From contig JAWPHD010003281.1 of NCBI GenBank assembly GCA_037043455.1, positions 62,001 to 126,000 on the forward strand: DNA of 64,000 nucleotides. Reading direction: 5' to 3'. How positions within the stretch are numbered: the first letter of the stretch is position 1; every line of letters begins with the position of its first letter. The stretch is from Cyrtodaria siliqua. Its lineage: Eukaryota; Mollusca; Bivalvia; Adapedonta; Hiatellidae. Shown in pieces: positions 14,688-25,195 of the stretch. The position numbers and the translations under genes were made by a program. The notes under the pieces were generated by a model that worked only from the letters and a program-made list of their open reading frames with translations, was not told the origin of the DNA and ran no database searches.

Positions 14688-14726
14688 TGACGTCATTAGG
14701 TAAACATGTATAAATGGTGATTATTG
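14688..14726 (+). repeat. Direct repeat flanking LINE, left copy (candidate TSD)
   Basis: 39 bp beginning TGACGTCATTAGGTAAACAT and ending GGTGATTATTG. It matches 18478-18516 with only two mismatches and lies just outside the 3' end of the minus-strand LINE. Reads as a long target-site duplication. Confidence 0.6.
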
Positions 14727-15155
14727 GTTTGAACATATTTTATTTCAAAGATAAGGCATTATACAATTGTTACATACAATAGGTAAATGGACTGGAACGA
14801 AAGCAAAATGCTTATAGAGGTCCTCTCCAATGGGACAATGATTTACATTCATATCAATTTACATAGCGGATAACTTAAATATGTTTTCAACGCAACAAAA
14901 AGTTATAGATGATTATATATATATAGAAAAAAAAAGAAAGAAGACAGAAAAAAACACGACATTTTTGAAAAATCAAATTAAAAAATATGCTACAGAAAGA
15001 GAGAATAATTTGTGAGTTAATTGTATATAAGTAAAAAAGATGGTTTGGACAATTGGACACACTGGACACTACCCCTCATGTTGCGAGGGTTGACTGGGCC
15101 ACACATCGAGTTTGACAATGAATCCAGTCTCACTAAAATACTCTCTAAATGTAAA

Positions 15156-16007
15156 TTAGAATCCTTTGCTTGCTAAGATATACTTATGGACAGCTTCAAC
15201 GATTGATGCATTTATTTCGTAAGACAGCGTTGGTAATCCAAATAGTATATTGTTTAGCGATACTGTGCATAGTTGTGAAATTGAGTTTAACAGATCAGCG
15301 CGTATATGGTTGTAAATCGGGCAAAATAAGAAGAAGTGTTGATTGTTTTCTATACGTCCACACGTACATCCACACGTACATAATGGCGAGTCAACTATGT
15401 TTTTGAGAAACAGATGATGGTTTAGAGAACTACACTTAGTACGTAGGCGAGCATGGATACTTTGTTCGCGTCTGTTTCCTAGATAGTAATGTTTAGGAAT
15501 TTGGACAACATCCTGGTTTAAATGGTGCTTGAAAGAAACAACTGAAACTGCATTGCGTGTGCTCATAGGCAATTCATTCCATTCGCGAGTGACACAGGGA
15601 ATGAATGAGTTACCGTACAGATTGGTACGAAAAGCAAGTACCTGGAAGTCGTTGGCGTTTCTTAGGCTATAATTTGAGGTCGTGCTAACTAGAGGAGGGA
15701 CTAAGGCAGAGAGATAGGGTGGCGTTAAATTATGGACCATTTTATAAAAATGCACGAGTTTGTGTTTAGATATACGGGTCTGAAATGATTCCCACCCTGC
15801 TTCAGTATAGAGAGCCTTTAGAGATATTAATTTAGTAGTTCCGGTCACTATACGTGCCGCTTCATTTTGTATTCTGTCAAGTTCAAGTTTATCTAAATTG
15901 GTGCAGTTATCCCAGAGGACATATGCATACTCTAAGAGTGGTATAATAAACGAAAGGTATACGACTTCCAAAGATTTCCTACTGAGGCGATGTTTAAGTC
16001 TTCTCAT
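15156..16007 (-). pseudogene. LINE ORF, C-terminal part after reverse transcriptase
   Basis: 283 codons. The N-terminal residues (RRLKHRLSRKSLEVVYLSFI) match the thumb region following RT in Jockey/CR1-type polyproteins. Residues 220-245 hold CTCGCTCG...NNQHFFLFCPIY, a C-C-H-C type zinc-binding pattern typical of the end of such polyproteins. It is separated from the RT part by frameshifts at about 16010-16200. Confidence 0.8.
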
Positions 16008-16134
16008 TATGTTTATTCTAGACCAGGCTTTTTTCTTAGTATAATCTATATGCGAGTGCCAACTACAGTCGTTTGAAAGATAGACACCCAGGTGTTTGTG
16101 GGTTGAACTTCAGTAATATGTTGATTTAACATTA

Positions 16135-17097
16135 TTAGAGGAGGGTGAAAAGGTTTGTTTCTTTTCCGCGATATGAGCAGGGATTCCGTCTTTGAGGGCT
16201 TGAACGTAACAAGCCATGTGCTTGTCCATTCTGTAAGTTTTGCATACCGCCATTTAAAGTAGCAGCAGTGTTATAAATTTCGTTATTATTTTCAATGATC
16301 ATATACAAGCTTGTATCATCTGCAAATAGCCTAATGTTGAAGTTTATCTCAGAAACGATGTCATTTATGAAAACAAGAAAAAGTAAAGGACCTATAATCG
16401 AGCCTTGAGGAACACCAGCATATATAGTATTCCAGCTGGATTTCGTTCCCCGAATGACAACGCGTTGACGCCTGTTACTCAGGTAATCAGCAAGCACCTT
16501 AAGAAGGTCATCGGATATGCCGGCCGCCTTTAGTTTTAGAAGAAGCGCCTTGTGCCAAACACGGTCGAATGTTTTACTTATGTCAAAACAAATAACACGA
16601 ATTTCTTTGCCATCATCTAACGCTTGACAAAACGAATTGAACAGAAACGTAAGTTGGTTAATAGTGGAGTCGACTGGCATAAAGCCTGATTGGAAAACAG
16701 ACTGAAAATTATTATCACGAAGGAAGTTAAATATGTATTTGAAAAGTAGCCTTTCAAATACTTTATCGATTGTACTTAGGAGAGCTATAGGTCTGTAGTT
16801 ATGTACTTGTGACGGGTCACCCCTTTTGGAAACAACACACACAAATGCTTCTTTCCATGTAGAAGGAACCTGGCCAATGGTTAAGCATTTGTTAAAAAGG
16901 TCACACAGAGGTTGGGAAATTTCTTGGGCTATTTCGCGAAGAACGCGATTGTTTATTTCATCAGGGCCAGCGGCTTTTCCCGTGGGAAGTATTTTCAGTA
17001 CTTCCTGAACTTCAAGTGGTGTAAAGGAAGGCAAATGGAGACTAATGTTATTTACATACGGGTAGATAGTTGCAAGAACAATGTTTTCGTCATTCAA
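16135..17097 (-). pseudogene. LINE reverse transcriptase domain
   Basis: 320 codons spanning most RT motifs: GKAAGPDEINNRVLRE near the start, NYRPIALLSTIDKVFE, the region with SKTFDRVWHK (the catalytic aspartate block; the first part reads FDISKTFD), GVPQGSIIGPLLFLVFINDI and the active-site LFADDTSLY. The end (after about residue 285) drifts out of frame. RT copies element RNA into DNA at the target nick. The upstream part of the polyprotein lies in another frame (17100-17366). Confidence 0.88.
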
Positions 17098-17365
17098 TAG
17101 CGTTTGACTTTGAAAATAGTTGTTTAGTAAGTTGGCCTTTTCAAAAGCATCTCTGATAATTTTACCATCATCATTCAGAGATGGTATCGATTGTTTAAAG
17201 TTTGGTTTGATAAATGTTTTTAGAGTTTTCCACCAGTCTTTAGAAGAAAATGATCCCGACGTTAAATTTTCTGAGAGTGTGTGATAATAAGACTGTTAAG
17301 ACTTGCGGATTAGGGCTACTGTTTCATTTCGAATTCGTTTAAATTGATCCCAATTAACTAAAGAG

Positions 17366-18088
17366 TTAGTGCGTTTGGCTTTTGTTGTAAGCGCGTTTCC
17401 TTGAACGTATTTCTCGTTTAATAGTATTATTAATCCATGGTGGCTCATACGGCCTTATTTTGATATTTCTGTTCGGAAAACACGAGTCACTTGATTCCAG
17501 GATTTTATCAGATACCTGTTTTGCATAAATGTTAATGTCCTCATTTGCTAATGCTCTCCAGTCTATTGAACCAATCATTTCCCGTAGCTGATCGAAGTCC
17601 CCCTGATCATAAAGTCGATTACGTCGAGTAAACGATTTAAATTTCTGTTTTCTAAACTTAAAAATACCATAGATAGGACAGTGATACCGTTGATCTTGAT
17701 TAAGAAATGGTTCAGCTACACCACTATTTTGCAAAATATCGTTATCAGAAACTAATAATATATCTATAAGGGAGGATGAATTTTCAGTGAGATGTGTTGG
17801 TTCATTAATTGTTTGGTTGAAACTGAATTGTTGGCAAAGCGATTCAATTTTACGCGAACTAGTTTGGGAGTACATATTATAATTAAGGTCACCGGTAATG
17901 ATTACATTTGTTATGCCTGTATCGACGGCAATATTTATTGAGTCTTCTATCGTATTGCTGTAAATCACATCAGAGTTAGGTGGTCTATAGAAAACGCCTA
18001 AGAGTATACGTTTGTTATTAAGTGTAATCTCAATCCATATACACTCTAAGCGGTTTAGTTCCAAGTCTTTTCTACGAATAAAGTGCAA
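17366..18088 (-). pseudogene. LINE APE-type endonuclease domain
   Basis: 240 codons. GVFYRPPNSD, NVIITGDLNYNMY (GDxN motif) and SLIDILLVSD match the exonuclease-endonuclease-phosphatase fold used by LINEs to nick target DNA. The usual SDH motif near the end reads RYHCPIYG, so the catalytic SD is lost. The N-terminal catalytic part lies beyond 18088 in a broken frame. Residues 200-240 lead into the RT linker. Confidence 0.82.
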
Positions 18089-18175
18089 AGATTCTTTGAT
18101 ATAAACTAATACTCCGCCATGGCTATCCCCGATCCGATCCCTGCGTTCAGGTGTGTGAAAGGACGGAACTATAAG

Positions 18176-18538
18176 TTACTCTGTATCAATCGACTCATTT
18201 AGCCAGGTTACAGAAAATGTTAAAATAAAAAAACGAAATAGTTCTGTTTTTAGGATGTCTAACTTGTGGAAAATACTCCGAACGATGTAATGAACAATAG
18301 ATAAGTTCTGTGAAAAGTGCAACGTGTCGAAAATGGACGAAAACGAATTATCGTTAGTAGAGTTTGAGCTGGATGACGTATTTATCATGTCAGGACCTCG
18401 ATTAGGATGAATGTCACCTGATAGCGTAAGAAGCATTATAGTCCAAGTGGTAAAGGTTTGAACAAATACCAAGAGTATGACGTCATTAGGTAAACATTTA
18501 TATATGGTGATTATTGCCAGCTGGATAAAGAAAGTCAA
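18176..18538 (-). pseudogene. LINE 5' region with degenerate 2A-like motif
   Basis: Open frame of 120 codons covering the 5' end of the LINE. It contains LLTLSGDIHPNRGP, which aligns with the 2A ribosome-skipping consensus (DxExNPGP) reported at the N-terminus of APE-type LINE ORFs, but the P of NPGP is R and E is H, so skipping is unlikely. The first codons overlap the flanking 39-bp direct repeat, so the true LINE start is probably inside the open frame, near MLLTLSGD. The C-terminal half resembles the start of the endonuclease but is scrambled. Confidence 0.6.
18478..18516 (+). repeat. Direct repeat flanking LINE, right copy (candidate TSD)
   Basis: Matches 14688-14726 at 37 of 39 positions in the same orientation, at the 5' end of the minus-strand LINE. 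Confidence 0.6.
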
Positions 18539-18869
18539 GGTAACAGTAGATCTACCTAAACTTTAAAAGCTACTGCAATATCGATAATCTAAAATACAAT
18601 GATTAAATAAAATCGCATCGCACTTTAGTGATATATATATCTAGTTATTCTGTACCGTAAAATCGGTGGGTGGGGAAATTTTAACCACTGCTGTTGCCAA
18701 GTTTCCAAGAAATATGCGCATTTTTATTTTTAACTCAGATGTGCTTTCGCTTATATGTGTTTAAAGATTCACTTCTTTTAAGTTCTGACAAATGCATTGG
18801 CGCAGGAACAGGAGTGGAGTGGGGGCCCACTAATCTGAGAGTATGGCCCGTTGCAATCTAGTGGGGGAA

Positions 18870-19211
18870 AATGCATTTGTCATTTGAATTAATATTAAAA
18901 ATAGAAATAAACATGATAATCCAGCAAGGAGACAAGAGTTAGGAAATACACTTGTACTCTCGTGAAAATGAGCATAAACACAAATATCATACAAAACTAA
19001 ACGCATATCAACTGGAATTATTTTATTGTTTAAAATAAAATGCCATAAGAAACAAGACAGGAAAGAATACATACTTTAATGGAAGTTCAAGGCCTGAAAC
19101 AATACTTCATATTGACTAACAGATTATAACTGATGATTGATCGGTTACCGGCACACCCTACTAATGGTAACCAATTACCGATTGTAAATTTCAACTGATT
19201 GCCCATCACTA
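18870..19211 (-). mobile_element. Truncated hAT-type MITE, inverted copy
   Basis: The reverse complement of 19060-19211 matches the beginning of the MITE at 19398-19825: TAGTGATGGGCA, GTTGAAATTTAC, AACCGATCAATCATC, GTTAGTCAATATGAA, then TATTCTTTCCTGTCTTGT. Its far end lacks the CATCACTA terminus, so it is truncated. The two copies form arms that can fold back on each other. Confidence 0.65.
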
Positions 19212-19397
19212 GTAAATGACAGATGACATAATTTGGATCTTGCCTTGTTTTTGCAGCGTATTAGCACAATTTTGAAAAAAATATATATGCGTCTCATTTC
19301 GAATAAACTTCACTTTTCGATTTACGGAGCTAATTGCTCAAACATCTGGCATACCTGAATAGAAAATGGCTATTCTGTGGTCTAAAAATACACTGAT

Positions 19398-19825
19398 TAG
19401 TGATGGGCAGTCGGTTGAAATTTACCAGCGATCATCATTTACAATTGGTTGGATGTAACCGATCAATCATCGGTTATAACCGGTTAGTCAATATGAAACA
19501 TAACACGTTTATGTTAATCTGAGTTTGAGGCATTGAACTTAGAATTATTACTGATTAATCAGGTATTCTTTCCTGTCTTGTGTCTTATAAGTTATACCAT
19601 TCCATTTCAACAGCAAAATAATTATAATTGATATAATTTGTTTATTTTTTCATTTTCACAAGTGTGGTCTCATGGAAAATCATGTTTATTTCTATTTTGA
19701 ACATTAAGTGCATTTTAACATGCAACCGAAGATCGATTATAGACTTTCATAATCGATCATCATAATCGGATGCCTAAGTAACTGATGATCGATTCGGTTA
19801 CAATCGAATAATCGGTACATCACTA
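19398..19825 (+). mobile_element. hAT-type MITE, 428 bp, with 8-bp TSD
   Basis: Begins TAGTGATGGG and ends in the inverse CATCACTA. It is flanked on both sides by the identical octamer ACACTGAT (19390-19397 and 19826-19833). Eight-base target duplication and TAGTGATG-type termini are hallmarks of hAT transposons. No transposase is encoded, so it is non-autonomous. AT-rich interior; no gene. Confidence 0.8.
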
Positions 19826-19833
19826 ACACTGAT

Positions 19834-20434
19834 AATATGTTATCTTTCTAGCACTGTTTATGATTTTATCATTACCAACTTCCCAAGGCACATTAATAAT
19901 TTTATTGTTGATAATATAAGAACAGGTAAATAATATAAACAGTATATTTAAGAATTGATTCACTAATTTTCAGTATTCCTCGGGTTTTAAAGACGGCAGT
20001 GTTTGGCAAATTTATCATAAAATGCAAAGTGAATGGAAAATTTACCATAAAGCTATTTATGGTAAAGTTACCACTCACTACCACCGTTCAAATCGCAATA
20101 TTTATATTTCTACTGCATTGACCTTTTATTTGTTGCATTTAAATTCCCAGTGAAAAAACACGTTTACATTTTGGGCAGAGCTAAAACAAACAAGGTGTAG
20201 TTTATTCGATTGAATAACTTGTTTTGATTGTATAACATAACCGTAAACGTGTCTTGACGTTCTCATGCTAACTGTCGTAAGTTACTATAAAAAAAGTGTG
20301 CAAGGTTGGCAACGTCACTGTTACCAACACAACAGTATGTATAACATGTTTAAAACAATATTTTTAGCACCGTTACATATAAATTTACATGAGTAAAGTC
20401 TGAATAACATACAGAACAAACAAAATGTACATAA
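19834..20434. other. Intergenic AT-rich sequence
   Basis: No gene, array or repeat end recognised. A 60-codon open frame at 19902-20084 has no domain. Confidence 0.4.
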
Positions 20435-20590
20435 AAGGATTGAATTCAATATTTCAATATTTTTACGGGGTATGAAAAACATTTAGCTAGGTTAAAGTTA
20501 GCGAGAAGTGCCTCGGACTTCACACATTTTAAACTAGCCTAAATGTTTTTCTTAGCCTGTCGAAAGATCGAAATACTGAATTAAATCCTT
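20435..20590. repeat. Foldback repeat (about 55-bp arms)
   Basis: The left arm (20435-20492: AAGGATTGAATTCAATATTT ... AAAAACATTTAG) and right arm (20537-20590) are imperfect reverse complements with a central spacer of about 45 bp. Probably a small MITE. Confidence 0.65.
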
Positions 20591-20740
20591 AAAAAATGAT
20601 GACATTCGCAAGTCAATTCTTCAATGGATTCATCTAGTCTTTCATATGCCTGACTCCAGTACATGCTTGTTAACATCCCTCTGCCAGGAAATATTTTCCT
20701 TTTTGCAGTGTTAAACAGTAGCTTCTTGAACAGATATTGT

Positions 20741-20935
20741 TTAATGGCTTATCAACACATTATCTAACGTTATTTAGAGCCGCCCGAGGCAGAGGAGAAG
20801 GATATATAGGAATCAGAAAACCTTCAATACACAGGACTGCCCACTTTATGTCTGTTGCATCCTTGGCCGGGACAGTAAGGAAGCTACGTCTAAAACTTTC
20901 TCGCCTCTCACAGCTACGGGTTTGAATCCCATACA
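20741..20935 (-). mobile_element. SINE fragments (3' part inverted; box B-like segment)
   Basis: 20741-20816 is the reverse complement of the 3' part of the SINE at 29938-30212: TTATTTAGAGCCGCC, then AGGATATATAGGAATC. 20914-20927 (GGTTTGAATCCC) resembles a Pol III box B, belonging to a neighbouring tRNA-derived repeat. Confidence 0.5.
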
Positions 20936-21099
20936 AGCCAAATCTCCCGCATTCTCCGGTAGACTAACGGATTTGCCTTTGATTTACCAGTCACACGGAA
21001 GCCGTTCAAAACCTCCCGGAAATCAATTATTTGCCTAGGATGGTTAATTGCCTGTAATTTGCGGTAATTTGCAATCCTCACCATGTGTGGGTGTTATAG

Positions 21100-21850
21100 T
21101 TTCGAAGTTATCGCGAAGAATGCCTATCGAGAAGAATGCCTATTTCCATATAAGGTCATGGTCACCTTGACTTTTGTCCCACTGAACCATAATCAATAGA
21201 GTTCCTCCTCTCACCAAAGACAATGCACCTATGAAGTTTCATAAGTGTTGGTTTTACGGTTTAGAAGTTATCAGATGGAATACCTATTTCCATATAAGGT
21301 CATGGTGACCTTGACCATTGACCTACTGGCCCCACAAAACTATTGGGTTCCTTCTTTCACATAGGGCAATGTACCTATGAAGTTTTATGAGGGCAGGTGT
21401 TAGGATTTTGAATTTATTGTGCGGAATGCATGATTCCATATAAGGTCTCTGTGACCATGACATTCAACCTACTGGCCCCAAAAACAATAGGGTACCGACT
21501 CTCAACTAAGGCAATGCACCTATGCAGTTTTATGAGTAGGTGTTACGGTTTTGAATTCATTGTGTGGAATGCATATTTCAATATACTGTCAGTATGACCT
21601 TGACCTTTGACCTACTGAGCCCAAAAGAAATTGGGTGCCTGCTTTCAACAAGGCCGATGAACCTTTGAAGTTTTATGAGTGTAGATGTTACGGTTTTGAA
21701 GTTACCATGTGGAATTCATAAAAGGTCAGTAACCTTGACATTTGACTCCACAAGCAATAGGGTTCCTGCTTTCAACAATAGTGATTAACCTATGAACCGC
21801 GAGTTGGCTGGCGGACGGACGAACGGATGGACAGACAGACAGACAACCCA
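21100..21850. repeat. About 145-bp diverged repeats ending in GACA-rich tail
   Basis: Five diverged units at about 145-bp spacing, marked by CCATATAAGGTCATGG (or variants) near 21146, 21290, 21436, 21580 and 21716. Each is followed by GTGACCTTGACCTTTGACCTACTGG-like text. The block ends with GGACGGACGAACGGATGGAC and (GACA)n at 21810-21846. Typical old bivalve repeat sequence; no gene. Confidence 0.7.
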
Positions 21851-22468
21851 TACCATAATACGTCCCGTTTTTTAAACGGGCGTATAAAAAATACAAACAA
21901 TTTATTACAACACAACAAACAAATAATTATTAAGAAGTACCTAAAATCGGAAGTAAAAAACAGAAAACATGAACTGGAAACACATTCATAACACTTTACA
22001 GCATAAACAAACTCCAAAAAACGCCTCAAGGAGCATTTTGTTTTGTAGTTGCCTATATACAATTGTCGTATGATAACGTCAAATGTTTGTATGATGACGT
22101 CGATGACGTCATATGCTGACCCTTTCTTCTCTGTAAGGCACCGTACAACGGAACTACCACGTCGATTGTCGTAATTTGGTCTTTGTGACGGTTACGGAAT
22201 TGACAAGGCAATTCTGGCCCACACCGTGCTAAACGTAAAAGATCGAAATTCATTTGCATAAATATGTATTACACTAGTGTATTAAGATAAATATATCATG
22301 GCTTATTAACACACCGACGTCGCAAGTTATTCGATAAATGTGTCTAAAGAAGTAATTAAACTAACACTCGTTTTGAATATGAAATTATTTACAATATTAT
22401 TAATCAGTTAATATTAAATACTGTTGTATATCTGTGTTTCGTCATTTGTTAGCTTGCATTATCATACA

Positions 22469-22714
22469 TAACATACTGAATAAACAAACAGGAATTCCAG
22501 ACCGAGTACGCGTCATTCATTCCAGATGGACGGTCATAAGACCGGCTGCATAACATACTGAAAAATCAAACAGGTATTCCACACTGAGAACGTGTCATTC
22601 ATTCCAGATGGAAGGTCAAGAGACTGGCTGGATAACATACTGAATAATCAAACAGGTATTCCACATCGAGTACGTGTCATTCATTCCTGACGGAAGCTCA
22701 AGAGACTGGCTGCA
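22469..22714. repeat. 82-bp tandem repeat, 3 units
   Basis: Three copies starting with TAACATACTGAA at 22469, 22551 and 22633. Each contains GTGTCATTCATTCCAGATGG (or close variants). The fourth start at 22715 is truncated. One copy of the same unit lies in inverted form at about 2635-2725 next to the first zinc-finger array, so the unit was multiplied on this side after the duplication. Confidence 0.85.
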
Positions 22715-23400
22715 TAACATACGTCAAGCATGTTACCTTTTAAATTATCGGCATATAAACTGCCACATCAGTATTGATCCTCTCCAAGTATGATATATAA
22801 ATCCGGATTTAAACTAAAGACATAGTATGTTTCCAACACTGTGTATATCAGTCATCTGAATTAGCCGGGATTTCACTTGGAGTATATTACAGTTTCCGAC
22901 ATCTCACGTACCAACCTAGTCCAACAAGTGACTATACTATCATTTGTATCGGGTTGTATATAAAAATAGTATGGCTGGTTCCCACACAGGGTATGTTACA
23001 TGTATCGGGATGACAGTTCAATCAAATAGTTTGTCATGTATGTATGAACAGTGGACATTGTATGTCTACTCGACGGGAGTTATATATGTTGTTGTAAATG
23101 TTACTTCATCTCATAGAATATTGCGGGTATATGAAATCAGTTAACTGGACAAATACTTTGATCCACAGACTACTCTTACATGTTACCTCTCCTTCATTAG
23201 TCTTCACGGATATTTTAAAGATCAGTATGTTAAATACTTTGTCATACACACATGTCTTTAATATATGTATAGTACTTATATACGTCATGGCTGTCCATAT
23301 GGTCCATATGATACACTTGACCTAAGTGGTTGTTCAGATGCACGGATGCACACATGTCTTTAAAGATGCCGCGAATGACTAAATTCTGACTAAATTCTGC
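22715..23400. repeat. 3' flank of zinc-finger array, inverted duplicate of 1.95-2.7 kb
   Basis: Non-coding. It runs antiparallel to 1950-2640 over its whole length with many small differences. The small open frames here (22944-23144, 23098-23325) are not conserved between the two copies. Confidence 0.8.
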
Positions 23401-23412
23401 AATGCGCTAGCT

Positions 23413-24533
23413 TCAAGTGTCTGGTGTCTCGTATATATGCATACACATGTGTTTGTAAAGCTTGCTAGACATGGTAAATCGTTTACTGCACACGCTACAC
23501 TTATATGGTGTCTCGCCAGTATGTACGCGCAGATGACTTTTAAGCTTATCTGACCTGATAAATCCTTTACAGCATAAGCTGCACTTATATGGTGTCTCAC
23601 CTGTATGTATGCGCATATGAATGTTAAGATGGCCTGACCTGGTAAATCCTTTACTGCACACACTACAGTTATACGGTTTTTCACCCGTATGTATAAGCAT
23701 GTGCCTGTTAAGATGGCCTGACTCGGTAAATCCTTTACTGCACACGCTACAGTTATACGGTTTTTCACCGTTATGTATAAGCATATGATTGTTAAGACTG
23801 CCTGACTGGGTAAATCCTTTACTGCACACGCTACACTTGTATGGTTTCTCACTTGTATGTATGCGCATATGCCTGTTAAGATCGCCTGACATGGTAAATC
23901 CTTTACTGCAGACGCTACACTTGTATGGTTTCTCACGTGTATGTATGCGCATATGCCTGTTAAGATCGCCTGACGTGGTAAATTCTTTACTGCACAAGCT
24001 ACAGTTATACGGTTTTTCACCTGTATGTATAAGCGTGTGACTGTTAAGACTGCCTGGCTGGGTGAATCCTTTACTGCACACGCTACACTTAAACGGTTTT
24101 TCACCTGTATGTATAAGCATGTGACTGTTAAGATTGCCTGACGTGGTGAATCCTTTACTGCACACGCTACAGTTGTATGGTTTTTCACCTGTATGTATAA
24201 GCATATGATGTAAAGATCGCCTGACGTGGTAAATCCTTTACTGCACACGCTACACGTATATGGTTTCTCACCTGTATGTATACGCATATGCCTGTTAAGA
24301 ACGCCTGACGTGATAAATCCTTTACTGCACAAGCTACAGTTATATGGTTTCTCACCCGTATGTATGCGCATATGACTGTTAAGATAGCCTGACTGCGTAA
24401 ATCCTTTACTGCATAAGCTGCACTTATATGGTGTCTCACCCGTATGTATACGCATATGCCTGTTAAGATTGCCTGACTGGGTAAATATTTTGCTGCACAT
24501 CGTGCACTGGAACGTCAACTGTCCTGTATCCAT
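23413..24533 (-). pseudogene. C2H2 zinc-finger array gene, single frameshift (13 fingers)
   Basis: Thirteen C2H2 fingers on the minus strand. The ATG at 24531-24533 gives MDTGQLTFQCTMCSKIF, so the first finger follows the start closely. The splice acceptor-like TTATTTTGTTTCAG lies 40-60 bases upstream, suggesting a 5' exon or 5'-UTR intron. Fingers 1-4 are in the first frame. Near 24205-24215 a short deletion (ATGATGTAAAG in place of ATGACTGTTAAG in sister fingers) shifts the frame inside finger 4, and fingers 5-13 continue in another frame to a stop at 23413. Helices such as TSGDLNR, QSGSLNN and ESGHLNR vary while the scaffold is near constant, typical of tandemly amplified fingers. Role inferred: DNA binding in the nucleus. 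It is the least damaged of the three arrays; the indel could also be an assembly error. Confidence 0.85.
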
Positions 24534-24583
24534 GTTTATTGAAAGACGACTTTGCCTATTGTTTTGTTGTCGTCATGCGGTTT

Positions 24584-24600
24584 CTGAAACAAAATAATAT
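24584..24600 (-). promoter_or_regulatory. Candidate splice acceptor upstream of zinc-finger start
   Basis: On the minus strand ATTATTTTGTTTCAG ends at 24584, 51 bases upstream of the ATG at 24533. A pyrimidine-rich tract plus CAG fits a 3' splice site. The region resembles sequence upstream of the 12.2-kb array, but there the AG is not clearly kept. Confidence 0.45.
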
Positions 24601-24960
24601 GCATACTCAAATTGATATTATGTAATAGTTCAGTTTAATGTGTACGACATAATTAACATCGTCTGCGTGTAACAAGCACATCGATGGAACCGATGGATAC
24701 TTTGTTTGAAGTTACATGAAGTTCTATCAGTTGACATAAAGTATACAGTTAAAACTGTACAGAATAAAAATGTATGTTGATCTTCTAATATGGAGTTCAA
24801 AAGCAACAAACAACATACCGCTGCGTACCCATTAAAACAAAATATCGGGACTTGCCGGACGGACGTACAGACAGACGTACAGACAGACGGAGACAGACAG
24901 ACAGGTTGCGCATTTCCCTCTATCATTGTTTGAAGTTTCAATGCAGTCCCATTAGTACTT
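24601..24960. other. Intergenic sequence with GACA-rich repeat tail
   Basis: Contains GACGGACGTACAGACAGACG (about 24856-24905), the same kind of repeat tail as at 21.8 kb. No gene; the open frames here are by-products. Confidence 0.4.
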
Positions 24961-24969
24961 TCCGAGTTA

Positions 24970-25195
24970 TGCTCCATCTATCACTGTGTGACCGAGCTCC
25001 TTGTGACTATTATTTGTTTCCAGAATTGAAGAAAATGCTGAGAGGAAATATGCCACCAGAGAGGAATTGATTGGGGCTGTAAATCAGTACCTTCGACATA
25101 GGCCTACATCTTGGTTCGCCGAGGGCATCCAATAGCTCCCACACCGTTGGCAAAAGTGTATAAAGAAAAAAGGAGAATACTTCGAAAAGGAGTAA
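24970..25195 (+). pseudogene. Mariner-type transposase, C-terminal remnant
   Basis: The first frame reads CDRAPCDYYLFPELKKMLRG (24980-25050 region), which contains the third catalytic Asp (CDYYLFP) of mariner DD34D transposases. After a frameshift near 25045 the next frame reads KYATREELIGAV and SWFAEGIQ, then a stop, then LPHRWQKCI, the conserved C-terminal end of the family. The rest of the transposase is missing. A dead fragment of a Tc1/mariner transposon. Confidence 0.75.

Larger units (their letters stand above)
14728..18477 (-). mobile_element. APE-type non-LTR retrotransposon (LINE), nearly full length, broken
   Basis: On the minus strand, in order: a short leader region with a 2A-like motif, an APE-type endonuclease, a reverse transcriptase and a C-terminal region with a cysteine/histidine cluster. 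This is the order of Jockey/CR1/L2-group elements. Reading frames are interrupted several times (near 18090-18176, 17100-17366 and 16010-16200). Boundaries are set by the 39-bp direct repeat at 14688 and 18478. The 3' end lacks a clean poly-A. Confidence 0.85.

Noticed and set aside
14688..18516. LTR retrotransposon with short LTRs
   Set aside because: The enclosed genes are APE endonuclease and LINE reverse transcriptase; no gag, protease or integrase, and 39 bp is too short for an LTR.
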